A stretch of 5,825 bases of DNA, taken from assembly GCA_003233295.1 (NCBI GenBank), contig QILJ01000001.1:1-5825 (forward strand), read 5' to 3'. Every line of letters starts with the position of its first letter. Position 1 is the stretch's first letter. Of this stretch, positions 1 through 5,825 are shown piece by piece. Both the position numbers and the translations under genes were made by a program. Origin of the DNA: Ignavibacteria bacterium. GTDB lineage: Bacteria; Bacteroidota; Ignavibacteria; Ignavibacteriales; Melioribacteraceae. The notes beneath the pieces were generated by a model. That model was given only the letters and a program-made list of their open reading frames with translations, was not told where the DNA came from and made no database searches.

Positions 1-784
1 ACAAAAATCTGTTACCCCTGTTGATATCAAACCAAGTTGCAACCGGACCGACCCCATGAGTTGGATAAAGATCTCCATTCCGTTTAAGAGAATACTCTGT
101 TCGCCAGCGAGCTTCACCTTTTGCACCTTTACCAAATTCTACTCCAGGATTGAATTTAACTTCACGCAGATCATGCTGATAACCACATGTAGCATGAACA
201 ATTTCACCGAAAACTCCTTCTCGAACCATTTTCAATACTGCTAATGCTTCACGTGCAAAGCAAACGTTTTCCAGGATCATCAATGGTACACCGGTTTCCT
301 CTGATGTATTTACTAAATCCCAGCACTCCTCCATTGTGTTTGCAGCGCTTACTTCAACTCCAGGATACTTACCGGCTCGCATTGCCGCAACTGACATCGG
401 AGTATGCCAAACCCATGGAGTTGCAATTATCACTCCATCGATGTCATCACGCTCCAACATTTTCATAAATGCATAATCATCGCCGGTATAGACTGCTGCC
501 TCTTTTCTTGAATTATCTCTCAATATCTTTTGTGCTTTTGGTATTGCTTCCGGATCAACATCGCAAAAAGCGGTTATGTCAACATTCTCATATTTTGAAA
601 CATTATTCAAATGACTTCTTCCTCTTCCGCCAACACCGATAAAGGCGATGTTCAATTTCCCGCTTGGTTTAGATCTCTGAAATCTGACTTTTGGACTAGC
701 AGCAATTATGTTCGGAGCAAGCGCAATTCCTGCCCCGGCAACGGCAGCAGTTTTAATAAATTTTCTTCTGTTTAACGATCCCAT
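1..784 (-). CDS. GH109-like NAD-dependent glycosidase / Gfo-Idh-MocA family protein, Tat-exported (3' end outside window)
   Basis: This is an N-terminal fragment of 261 codons that runs off the left edge in an open frame; family members are usually about 430-470 residues. The start ATG at 784 follows AGAGGT with a 5-base gap. Residues 5-11 (NRRKFIK) and the hydrophobic stretch to about 29 form a Tat signal peptide. A Rossmann fold follows, with the NAD-binding GxGxxG at 50-55 (GVGGRG) and a CDVD strand end at 74-77. The family signatures PWVWH (123-127), LENVCF (171-176), GYQHDLR (201-207) and YPTHGVGP (240-247) match GH109 alpha-N-acetylgalactosaminidases. In that family the Tyr and His of the last two motifs (Y202, H204, Y240, H243 here) line the active site, and the enzyme uses tightly bound NAD+ in a redox-type hydrolysis. 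Tat export makes sense because the cofactor is loaded in the cytoplasm. One oddity is EVSAA (144-148) where EVPAA is usual. GH109-like sequences are often annotated only as oxidoreductases, so GalNAc specificity is unproven. Confidence 0.88.
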   Translation of the reverse strand, partial: MGSLNRRKFIKTAAVAGAGIALAPNIIAASPKVRFQRSKPSGKLNIAFIGVGGRGRSHLNNVSKYENVDITAFCDVDPEAIPKAQKILRDNSRKEAAVYTGDDYAFMKMLERDDIDGVIIATPWVWHTPMSVAAMRAGKYPGVEVSAANTMEECWDLVNTSEETGVPLMILENVCFAREALAVLKMVREGVFGEIVHATCGYQHDLREVKFNPGVEFGKGAKGEARWRTEYSLKRNGDLYPTHGVGPVATWFDINRGNRFL

Positions 785-789
785 CTTAT

Positions 790-795
790 ACCTCT
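790..795 (-). promoter_or_regulatory. Shine-Dalgarno sequence of the GH109-like gene
   Basis: On the minus strand AGAGGT lies 5 bases before the ATG at 784, within the 16-base gap after the GH3 stop codon. It supports that ATG as the start, placing the Tat twin arginine at residues 6-7. Confidence 0.6.
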
Positions 796-800
796 AATTT

Positions 801-3323
801 TTATTTAATTGTAAATGCATCTTTCACCAATATATTTCTAGATGAGTTGCCTAATAACACTTCGAACTCACCGGGTTCAATTACCCATGATCTTGAATCA
901 ACGTCATAAAATGCCAATGCTGATTTATCAATTTTCATTGAAATAGTTTTGCTCTCTCCTGGATTCAAACTTACTCTCTTAAAACCTTTTAATGATTTTA
1001 CTTCCCTTTCAATGCTTGCTTTTTTATCACTAATATAAAGCTGCACAACTTCATAGCCAGTTATTTTTCCGGTGTTCTTTACTGTAACCGATACTGTTAA
1101 AACGTCATCTTGACTCATACTACTCTTATCAAGTTTTAAATTACTGAATTCAAAAGTAGTGTATGATAAACCATATCCGAACGGGAATAACGGATCGATA
1201 TTTTTCTTATCATACCAGCGGTAGCCGACAAATATTCCTTCATTATAATAAGCGACTTCTTTTTCCCCAGGATAACTATCTGCAACGGGCGTATCTTCCC
1301 ATTTTTTAGGAAAAGTCAATGGCAGCTTACCTGAAGGCGAAATATCTCCAAACAAAATTGAAGCTAGGGCATTGCCCCCTTCTTGTCCGGGATATAAAGC
1401 CTCAACAAGCGCAGGGACTTTATACAGCCAGCCGTCCATCAAAATTGGAGTTGCATTATTCAGAACAACTACAGCATTTTTATTCACTGCTAGTATCTTA
1501 TCGACTAACTGCAATTGATCATCATCAAGGGTCAGTCTGGCTCTGTCAACAGCTTCGCCTTCTAATTCGGCATCTAAGCCAACAGTCAATATAACAACAT
1601 CAGCTTTGGAAGCCAGTTCAACAGCATTGGTCATCATATTGCCGGGTTTGTATGGCGCAAAGCCGAGCATACAACGACTTGTTCCAATATTTTCATAGAA
1701 GTCAACTCGTATGTCATAGATTTTATCCTTCTCAAATTTGTACCGGGCAATTTTGAATTTTCCCGGGCTGCCGTCAATCCAAGCGTCAAGAATCTTTTTG
1801 CCGTTGATATACATTCTAATTCCGTTATCGGCTTTCAACCCGATCTCATACCATCCTTCTCCAGGTGATTTGAATTTTCCCGTCCACTTTGCTGACCATT
1901 TATCCAAATTGACAACACCTTCTTTCGGGGAACTGCTTTCCCAATTGAAGTTAATATCCTTTTCTATAGTAGTATAAACGGGGTCACCTTCCTGCTCTTT
2001 GTTATTATAATATTCAGCATAAATTCCAGGTTTGCCGTCTTTTGTAATAAAAAATTCCGGTCCGGCAATTGGCAATTCTAGCGATCTTTCCGGTATGCCT
2101 CTGGCAAATTTCACGGATATTTCATCACCGACTTTATTCGCAATTCCATCCAAAGGAGATACACCATAATTTCCATGAAGACTTCCACTCCCGCCGCCGC
2201 TCATGCGGGCAGCATTACCGTTTGGACCAATTACGGCAATTGATTTTATTTTATCTTTTTGAAGTGGCAAAAAGTCATTAGCATTTTTTAACAAGATTAT
2301 ACTTTCCTCTGCAGCTTTCAGAGCTAAAGCTCTTCTGTGAGGTTGATTGGAAATCCCGCCATATGCATCTACCGATTCATCGAACAAGCCGGCTTTGAAC
2401 ATTACCCTCAATATTCTGCTTACTTTGTCATCCAGAAGTTCTTCGGTTACTTTGCCGTCTTTAACTGCTTTTAATAATTTCTCACCGTAATATTTTCCAT
2501 AAGGCATTTCCAAATCCAATCCTGCATTTGCCATCGGAACCGTTGAACGCGCTGCTCCCCAGTCTGAGACTGCAATTCCGGTAAATCCCCAATCTTCTTT
2601 TAAAACATCATTAAGCAGATATTTATTTTCGCATGAATAAGTTCCTCTCACTTTATTATATGCAGCCATTATTGACCATGTATCTGCTTCTTGTATTGCA
2701 GCTTTGAATGCAGGAAAATAAATTTCGCGCATAGTTCTTTCATCTATTTCTGCGCTAACGTCAAACCTATTCCACTCTTGATTGTTGGCAACAAAGTGTT
2801 TTGTGCATGTGATTACGTTTCTGCTCTGAACACCTTTAACGTACGGAACTACCATACGGGAGACTAAGTAAGGGTCTTCGCCAAATCCTTCGAATGTTCT
2901 TCCGCCTTGCGGAACGCGTGCAATATTAATGCAAGGACCAAGAAGCATGTTGCGTCCCATTATTCTTGTCTCTTCTCCCATTTGCTGGGCTATATTAAGC
3001 ATAAGATCTGTATCAAATGTTGCGGCAAGGTTTATCATAGCAGAATAATTCGTTGATTGGTGTTTCGTATTTGGTCCGAGCGGTCCGTCAGTCATTGCCA
3101 TTACCGGAATATCAAGCCTAACATTTCTTTTCGATTTGAAGTTATCTCCACCAACAATATCAACTTTTTCTTTCTGTGTCATTCGTGAGAGTAAATCTTT
3201 CACTCTTGTTTCAACATCATTCTTTGAATTTTTATATGCTGGAAGATCAAGACTCTGGGAAATAATTTGACCAGAAATAATTAGCAAACTCAAAATTAAA
3301 AGAAAGGACTTATTTGTAATCAT
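801..3323 (-). CDS. Glycoside hydrolase family 3 beta-glycosidase (beta-glucosidase type) with PA14 domain, secreted
   Basis: This 840-residue protein hydrolyses terminal beta-linked sugars, probably beta-glucosides, in the periplasm. Residues 1 to about 23 form a Sec signal peptide with no lipobox. The GH3 TIM-barrel domain (about 28-315) shows the substrate Asp in TDGP (D79), the GGRTFEGFGEDP motif (140-151), the KH pair (175-176) and the nucleophile D254 in VSDWG. The alpha/beta sandwich domain begins near 335 and is interrupted by a PA14 domain (about 432-556; motifs GIYAEYYN and ADNGIRMYING). It resumes near 565 with EGEAVDR (588-594), where E590 aligns with the general acid/base of GH3 enzymes. 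A fibronectin-III-like domain ends the chain (about 735-835). Length and domain order match PA14-containing GH3 enzymes, where PA14 covers the active site and favours short substrates. The start is 18 bases after the upstream stop and has only a weak GGAT-like ribosome site. The exact sugar (glucose, xylose or other) cannot be read from sequence. Confidence 0.95.
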   Translation of the reverse strand: MITNKSFLLILSLLIISGQIISQSLDLPAYKNSKNDVETRVKDLLSRMTQKEKVDIVGGDNFKSKRNVRLDIPVMAMTDGPLGPNTKHQSTNYSAMINLAATFDTDLMLNIAQQMGEETRIMGRNMLLGPCINIARVPQGGRTFEGFGEDPYLVSRMVVPYVKGVQSRNVITCTKHFVANNQEWNRFDVSAEIDERTMREIYFPAFKAAIQEADTWSIMAAYNKVRGTYSCENKYLLNDVLKEDWGFTGIAVSDWGAARSTVPMANAGLDLEMPYGKYYGEKLLKAVKDGKVTEELLDDKVSRILRVMFKAGLFDESVDAYGGISNQPHRRALALKAAEESIILLKNANDFLPLQKDKIKSIAVIGPNGNAARMSGGGSGSLHGNYGVSPLDGIANKVGDEISVKFARGIPERSLELPIAGPEFFITKDGKPGIYAEYYNNKEQEGDPVYTTIEKDINFNWESSSPKEGVVNLDKWSAKWTGKFKSPGEGWYEIGLKADNGIRMYINGKKILDAWIDGSPGKFKIARYKFEKDKIYDIRVDFYENIGTSRCMLGFAPYKPGNMMTNAVELASKADVVILTVGLDAELEGEAVDRARLTLDDDQLQLVDKILAVNKNAVVVLNNATPILMDGWLYKVPALVEALYPGQEGGNALASILFGDISPSGKLPLTFPKKWEDTPVADSYPGEKEVAYYNEGIFVGYRWYDKKNIDPLFPFGYGLSYTTFEFSNLKLDKSSMSQDDVLTVSVTVKNTGKITGYEVVQLYISDKKASIEREVKSLKGFKRVSLNPGESKTISMKIDKSALAFYDVDSRSWVIEPGEFEVLLGNSSRNILVKDAFTIK

Positions 3324-3341
3324 TATTTATCCAATTAATTT

Positions 3342-4565
3342 TTATTTATTTAGCTCATATATATGCACATCAAATGGTTTGTAGCTGTCTGTTAGTTTTC
3401 CATCTTGGAATGCAAGCTCTCGATTCTCTGACAACACTTTGGCTTTTGTAAACTCTGCAAGTCCGCTGAATGTTGCCTTTACCGGATTTTTATCTGAGTT
3501 AGTTGTTATCAAATAAAATTTACTATTACTATTTTTAAGAATCATTTCAATGCCAATATCAACCGAATGTCCCATTTCATGGTATGTTATTTTAATATTA
3601 TTGTTAGCATTCTTCGATGCTAAGATATCCTGCATAGAAGCCAATTCTCTTGTAACTTTATTGAGATCATCCATAAACTGAGATGGTTGCGGCGTATAGT
3701 TGGTGCCCCAATAGATTATACCGTTAACACCATGAACAACTGCGTTGAATGCCATGAATCGACTTTCTTCGTATGTCGGGTATTTGATTTTTGACAAATC
3801 TCTCTCGCCGCTCGGTTTGAGCATCTCCCAGGCAAACCCTTGCAGCACCATAAAAATCGGTTTGGAATCATTTGCAACCTTCTTCATCTTATCAACATAT
3901 TCACCAACTTGACTAACGTATGTATTTAACAGATCACCTTGAAAACCATCTTCAAATATTGCATATGTAGGTTTGATTCCATGCGGAATGACCGGATAGA
4001 TATCACAAGCTACAATATCTGTTGAAGTATTATATTTTTGCAGAGTTGAAATTAAATTGACAGGCGCATGATTTGTATAAACTGGATGCTTTTTGTCAAT
4101 CGACTTGATCAATTTGTAAGCTTCTAACATTTTCTCTGGTGTATATCTCGGTTCGGCAGAATTCCAAGTCCATGCCGGTTCATCCTCAATTTCCCAACAT
4201 AATAATGACGGATGCCCTCTAAACTTTTCTACTATGTCAATTATTCTTGCAGTATCCGATCTATCCTCTTTCCTTACTGAGCCGGTTGTTATCCAAGTTC
4301 TTAAATTATATTTTGATGCGCTGTCTAAGATTTCCTTATTTGGCTGTACTTTTACGTAATTGTACCCGTTAGAGGATAATGTCTGGAAAGGATTTTCGGT
4401 TTTCGGATGATGATATGAACCAACGATAAAAGTTCGTGATCCGTCAATTGTGATCATTCCGTCATTATCGAATGATATACCAACTTGCTCGCTTTTCTTT
4501 TCCCCGCATCCAAATAAACTGATTACCAGAAAAATTGTTGCAAGTACCCTAAAGGTTAAATTCAT
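3342..4565 (-). CDS. Lipoprotein with clan GH-A-like TIM barrel, putative glycoside hydrolase of unassigned family
   Basis: This 407-residue protein starts with a lipoprotein signal (hydrophobic 6-18, lipobox LFGC with lipidated C20), so it should be anchored to a membrane. Residues about 38-315 read as a (beta/alpha)8 barrel. Strand-like segments are FIVGSYHHP (46-54), YNYVKV (68-73), LRTWITTGS (88-96), LLCWEIEDEP (121-130), HPVYTNHAP (160-168), DIVACDIYP (183-191), PIFMVLQGF (236-244) and GIIYWG (282-287). DEP at 128-130 sits at the end of strand 4 where clan GH-A enzymes carry the NEP acid/base, so E129 is the candidate catalytic acid. At the end of strand 7, where the nucleophile Glu is expected, I see Q242; E247 nearby is an alternative. 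A small C-terminal beta domain (about 325-407) is typical of such enzymes. I cannot assign a GH family or a substrate, and a catalytically altered or binding-only role is possible. AAAGGT precedes the start, and it lies between the kinase and GH3 genes with 17- and 18-base gaps. Confidence 0.8.
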   Translation of the reverse strand: MNLTFRVLATIFLVISLFGCGEKKSEQVGISFDNDGMITIDGSRTFIVGSYHHPKTENPFQTLSSNGYNYVKVQPNKEILDSASKYNLRTWITTGSVRKEDRSDTARIIDIVEKFRGHPSLLCWEIEDEPAWTWNSAEPRYTPEKMLEAYKLIKSIDKKHPVYTNHAPVNLISTLQKYNTSTDIVACDIYPVIPHGIKPTYAIFEDGFQGDLLNTYVSQVGEYVDKMKKVANDSKPIFMVLQGFAWEMLKPSGERDLSKIKYPTYEESRFMAFNAVVHGVNGIIYWGTNYTPQPSQFMDDLNKVTRELASMQDILASKNANNNIKITYHEMGHSVDIGIEMILKNSNSKFYLITTNSDKNPVKATFSGLAEFTKAKVLSENRELAFQDGKLTDSYKPFDVHIYELNK

Positions 4566-4571
4566 TTTACT

Positions 4572-4577
4572 ACCTTT
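4572..4577 (-). promoter_or_regulatory. Shine-Dalgarno sequence of the GH-A-like lipoprotein gene
   Basis: AAAGGT on the minus strand lies 6 bases before the ATG at 4565, inside the 17-base gap after the kinase stop. It fixes the start so that the signal peptide and lipobox (C20) sit at normal positions. Confidence 0.55.
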
Positions 4578-4582
4578 GAATT

Positions 4583-5611
4583 TTATTTATTATAAATCGG
4601 ATTAGCGCAAACCTCTAAAATCTCCTCTCCGTTTGCCGTGCCAGTTGTATACAATTTTTGAACAGTAACACCGGCAGCAAAGTTTGCAAACTCAATTGCT
4701 TCTTGTATTCCGGCTCCGGCAGCTAATGCACACGCAAGCGCGCTCAGCACTGTATCGCCTGCTCCAACAATATCAAGTTGAGCATTAAATACTAACCCGG
4801 GCACACGATAAATATTATCACCCTCGGCTGCCAATATTCCATTCTCGCCTAATGTAATAAAGATTGGTCTATTATAATTTTTACTTAGCTCCGATGCAAT
4901 TGCTTTAAGTTCATTTTCTGATACTTTAGAACCATCTGAATTTTCATCGAGCAGTTTTGCTGCTTCTATGTCGTTTGCTTTTAAACTAACGTTTTTGAAT
5001 TTATCCGTGTAATGACGGGAGTCGACTATAAATATTTTTTCCGGATGCTCTACAATTAAATTATTTAGTCCATCAATGAAAGTAAGGTTTGTAATGCTCT
5101 GCGGAACCTGCTGATTAAGAATAACAATATCAACATCATCAATTGCGTTTCTGAGATTCTCCAAAACTTTGTTGTCACTTTCAACTGATCTCTGATTATA
5201 CGTACCAAAATCCAAGCGAGGTTGTTCTTTACCATCCAGAATCATTTTACAAAAAGTATAAGTTTCAAAGTTCTCATTCTGGATAATGAATCCATCAGTG
5301 TTTGCACCGATTTCTTTTAATTGTTTGATCATCTCCTTGCCGAAAATATCATCGCCGGCTATGCCGAAAACTCTTAATTCTTTAGGTTTTAATGCAGCTA
5401 CATTTGCAGCTACATTAGAAGCGCCTCCCAAGGAATATCTCTGCTCAACAACTGCTTTAGCCTGCAAGCCGGTCTCTACTGATACTTCAGACCCTCTGGG
5501 GTCTAATATCCAATAAGAATCTAAACAAAAGTCGCCATATATAGCAATTTTTGCATCTTGAATTTTTTTTAATAGTTTTTTGGTCTTAGTTGTAGTTAAA
5601 TCCATAATCAT
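4583..5611 (-). CDS. PfkB-family carbohydrate kinase, related to the kinase domain of HldE (RfaE domain I)
   Basis: This 342-residue cytoplasmic ribokinase-fold enzyme transfers phosphate from ATP to a sugar or sugar phosphate. Visible motifs are the first strand with GDFCLD (26-31), the PfkB signature 1 region LGGASNVAAN (61-70), NxxE at 213-216 (NDIE, Mg/ATP coordination) and the anion-hole/catalytic DIVGAGDT (280-287), with D286 as catalytic base. The last part, GTANGEEILEV (324-334), resembles the C-terminus of the HldE kinase domain. The cytidylyltransferase half of HldE is absent. Segments that touch the sugar in heptose kinases are replaced: RISPEAP by RGSEVSVETG (39-48), and the SDYAKG-like loop by LNQQVPQS (165-172). 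The substrate is therefore probably not heptose 7-phosphate; a sugar released by the downstream glycosidases is the natural guess. The start is uncertain: a second in-frame ATG at 5605 has GGA 6 bases upstream, whereas GGA touches the first ATG. It is the first gene of the operon, 17 bases before the lipoprotein gene. Confidence 0.9.
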   Translation of the reverse strand: MIMDLTTTKTKKLLKKIQDAKIAIYGDFCLDSYWILDPRGSEVSVETGLQAKAVVEQRYSLGGASNVAANVAALKPKELRVFGIAGDDIFGKEMIKQLKEIGANTDGFIIQNENFETYTFCKMILDGKEQPRLDFGTYNQRSVESDNKVLENLRNAIDDVDIVILNQQVPQSITNLTFIDGLNNLIVEHPEKIFIVDSRHYTDKFKNVSLKANDIEAAKLLDENSDGSKVSENELKAIASELSKNYNRPIFITLGENGILAAEGDNIYRVPGLVFNAQLDIVGAGDTVLSALACALAAGAGIQEAIEFANFAAGVTVQKLYTTGTANGEEILEVCANPIYNK

Positions 5612-5614
5612 TCC
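5612..5614 (-). promoter_or_regulatory. Weak ribosome-site GGA that bears on the kinase start
   Basis: The minus strand reads GGA immediately before the ATG at 5611 and 6 bases before a second in-frame ATG at 5605. Spacing favours the second ATG (protein starting MDLTTT), which would shorten the kinase by two residues with no effect on its domains. Confidence 0.3.
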
Positions 5615-5717
5615 ATTAAATATTTATAAATAATCAATTTTAGAATTTAAAAAGAACCTATAGGAGAAAATCATTGATTCTGTATTATTCTGACAATAAT
5701 TATTCTCGTTGCAGATT

Positions 5718-5746
5718 TTTAGACAATCGATTGTTCTATTTGTAAA
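5718..5746 (-). promoter_or_regulatory. Candidate operon promoter (TTTACA - 17 bp - TCTAAA)
   Basis: On the minus strand TTTACA (5741-5746) and TCTAAA (5718-5723) are separated by 17 bases and partly fit a sigma-70-type promoter. A second possibility is TTGTCT (5721-5726) with AATAAT (5699-5704), spaced 16. A third, Bacteroidetes-like reading is TATCTTTA, one base off TAnnTTTG. In sequence this AT-rich such matches arise by chance, so this marks a likely zone and not a mapped promoter. Confidence 0.3.
5723..5734. promoter_or_regulatory. Palindromic operator candidate, LacI/GalR type
   Basis: ACAATCGATTGT is a perfect 12-bp inverted repeat about 112 bases upstream of the kinase start. Its core AATCGATT fits AAnCGnTT, the central CG half-site arrangement typical of LacI/GalR-family regulators, which commonly control sugar-use operons. 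It overlaps both sigma-70-like promoter candidates, as expected for a repressor site. No regulator gene is in the window. Confidence 0.45.
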
Positions 5747-5773
5747 GATATAAAAACATTATTAGATATAAAA
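5746..5773. repeat. 10-bp direct repeat, 18-bp period
   Basis: AGATATAAAA occurs at 5746-5755 and again at 5764-5773 on the plus strand, separated by 8 bases. It lies just upstream of the operator candidate relative to the operon. It could be a tandem activator site, or chance in AT-rich DNA. Confidence 0.35.
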
Positions 5774-5825
5774 GCATTTTTGCTGTTATATTTAAATAAT
5801 TAAGCAATAAAATGGATTTTATTCG

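Larger units (their letters stand above)
5612..5825. promoter_or_regulatory. Upstream non-coding region of the operon
   Basis: These 214 very AT-rich bases contain no convincing gene on either strand and lie directly upstream of the first operon gene, so the promoter and control sites should be here. They hold the palindrome at 5723-5734, the direct repeat at 5746-5755 and 5764-5773, and a small CCTATAGG palindrome at 5657-5664 in the presumed leader. The right edge cuts off the neighbouring gene, so its orientation is unknown. Confidence 0.6.

Noticed and set aside
56..468. Two plus-strand open frames of 62 and 74 codons, adjoining each other
   Set aside because: They lie opposite the GH109-like gene, whose minus-strand frame is open throughout and carries conserved motifs; their translations show no recognisable domain.
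1319..2281. Three plus-strand open frames of 70-91 codons inside the GH3 gene
   Set aside because: They are antisense to well-conserved GH3 and PA14 coding sequence and look like low-complexity shadow translations.
5286..5516. Plus-strand open frame of 76 codons
   Set aside because: It is antisense to the conserved N-terminal part of the PfkB kinase and has no independent sign of coding.
5674..5745. Short plus-strand frame from a TTG (23 residues) preceded by AGGAG
   Set aside because: The ribosome-site match is good, but the start is TTG, the peptide is tiny and featureless, and it runs through the operator and promoter candidates.
5774..5785. Small hairpin-like AGCATTTTTGCT near the direct repeat
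   Set aside because: The stem is only 4 bp, which is expected by chance in such AT-rich DNA.
5806..5823. Inverted repeat AATAAAA - TGGA - TTTTATT at the right edge, possibly a terminator of an upstream gene
   Set aside because: The 7-bp stem is entirely A/T and has no following T-run visible before the window ends; too weak to call.
1..5825. CRISPR arrays, tRNA or rRNA genes, insertion sequences, attachment sites
   Set aside because: I saw no regularly spaced repeats, tRNA-like cloverleaf, transposase coding sequence or terminal inverted repeats on either strand.

Overview
The window is a compact piece of an AT-rich bacterial genome, with every gene on the minus strand. I read it as the promoter-proximal part of one glycan-degradation operon. 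In transcription order (right to left) it holds a PfkB-family sugar kinase (5611-4583), a lipoprotein with a clan GH-A-like TIM barrel (4565-3342), a family GH3 beta-glycosidase with a PA14 insertion (3323-801), and the first 261 codons of a Tat-exported GH109/Gfo-Idh-MocA protein (784 to the left edge, cut off). The gaps between genes are 17, 18 and 16 bases, there is no terminator between them, and all three visible stop codons are TAA. Co-transcription is therefore very likely.

The organism is probably from the Bacteroidota/Chlorobi/Ignavibacteria side of the FCB group. This is inferred from the AT-rich composition, the mix of periplasmic and lipoprotein glycosidases with a GH109-type oxidoreductase-fold enzyme, and protein style. 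Two genes have a recognisable Shine-Dalgarno sequence (AGAGGT, AAAGGT), which is less typical of classical Bacteroidetes and would fit Ignavibacteria or relatives. No marker gene in the window settles it.

Region by region: 1-784 is the GH109-like 5' part. 785-800, 3324-3341 and 4566-4582 are very similar short intercistronic junctions. 5612-5825 is the only real non-coding stretch and should carry the operon promoter. It contains a perfect 12-bp palindrome with the AAnCGnTT core typical of LacI/GalR-family operators, overlapping two candidate promoters, and a 10-bp direct repeat just upstream of it.

Functionally, the proteins are predicted to occupy different compartments: kinase in the cytoplasm, GH3 exported by Sec to the periplasm, the GH-A-like protein membrane-anchored, and the GH109-like protein exported folded by Tat, as expected for an enzyme that keeps a bound NAD. 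The simplest model is extracytoplasmic release of a sugar from a glycan or glycoside, uptake by a transporter not seen here, and phosphorylation by the kinase. The substrate cannot be read from the sequence. The two least explained parts are the kinase, which looks like the heptose-kinase half of HldE but lacks its substrate-side motifs, and the GH-A-like lipoprotein, which belongs to no family I can name and has Gln where the nucleophile Glu is expected.
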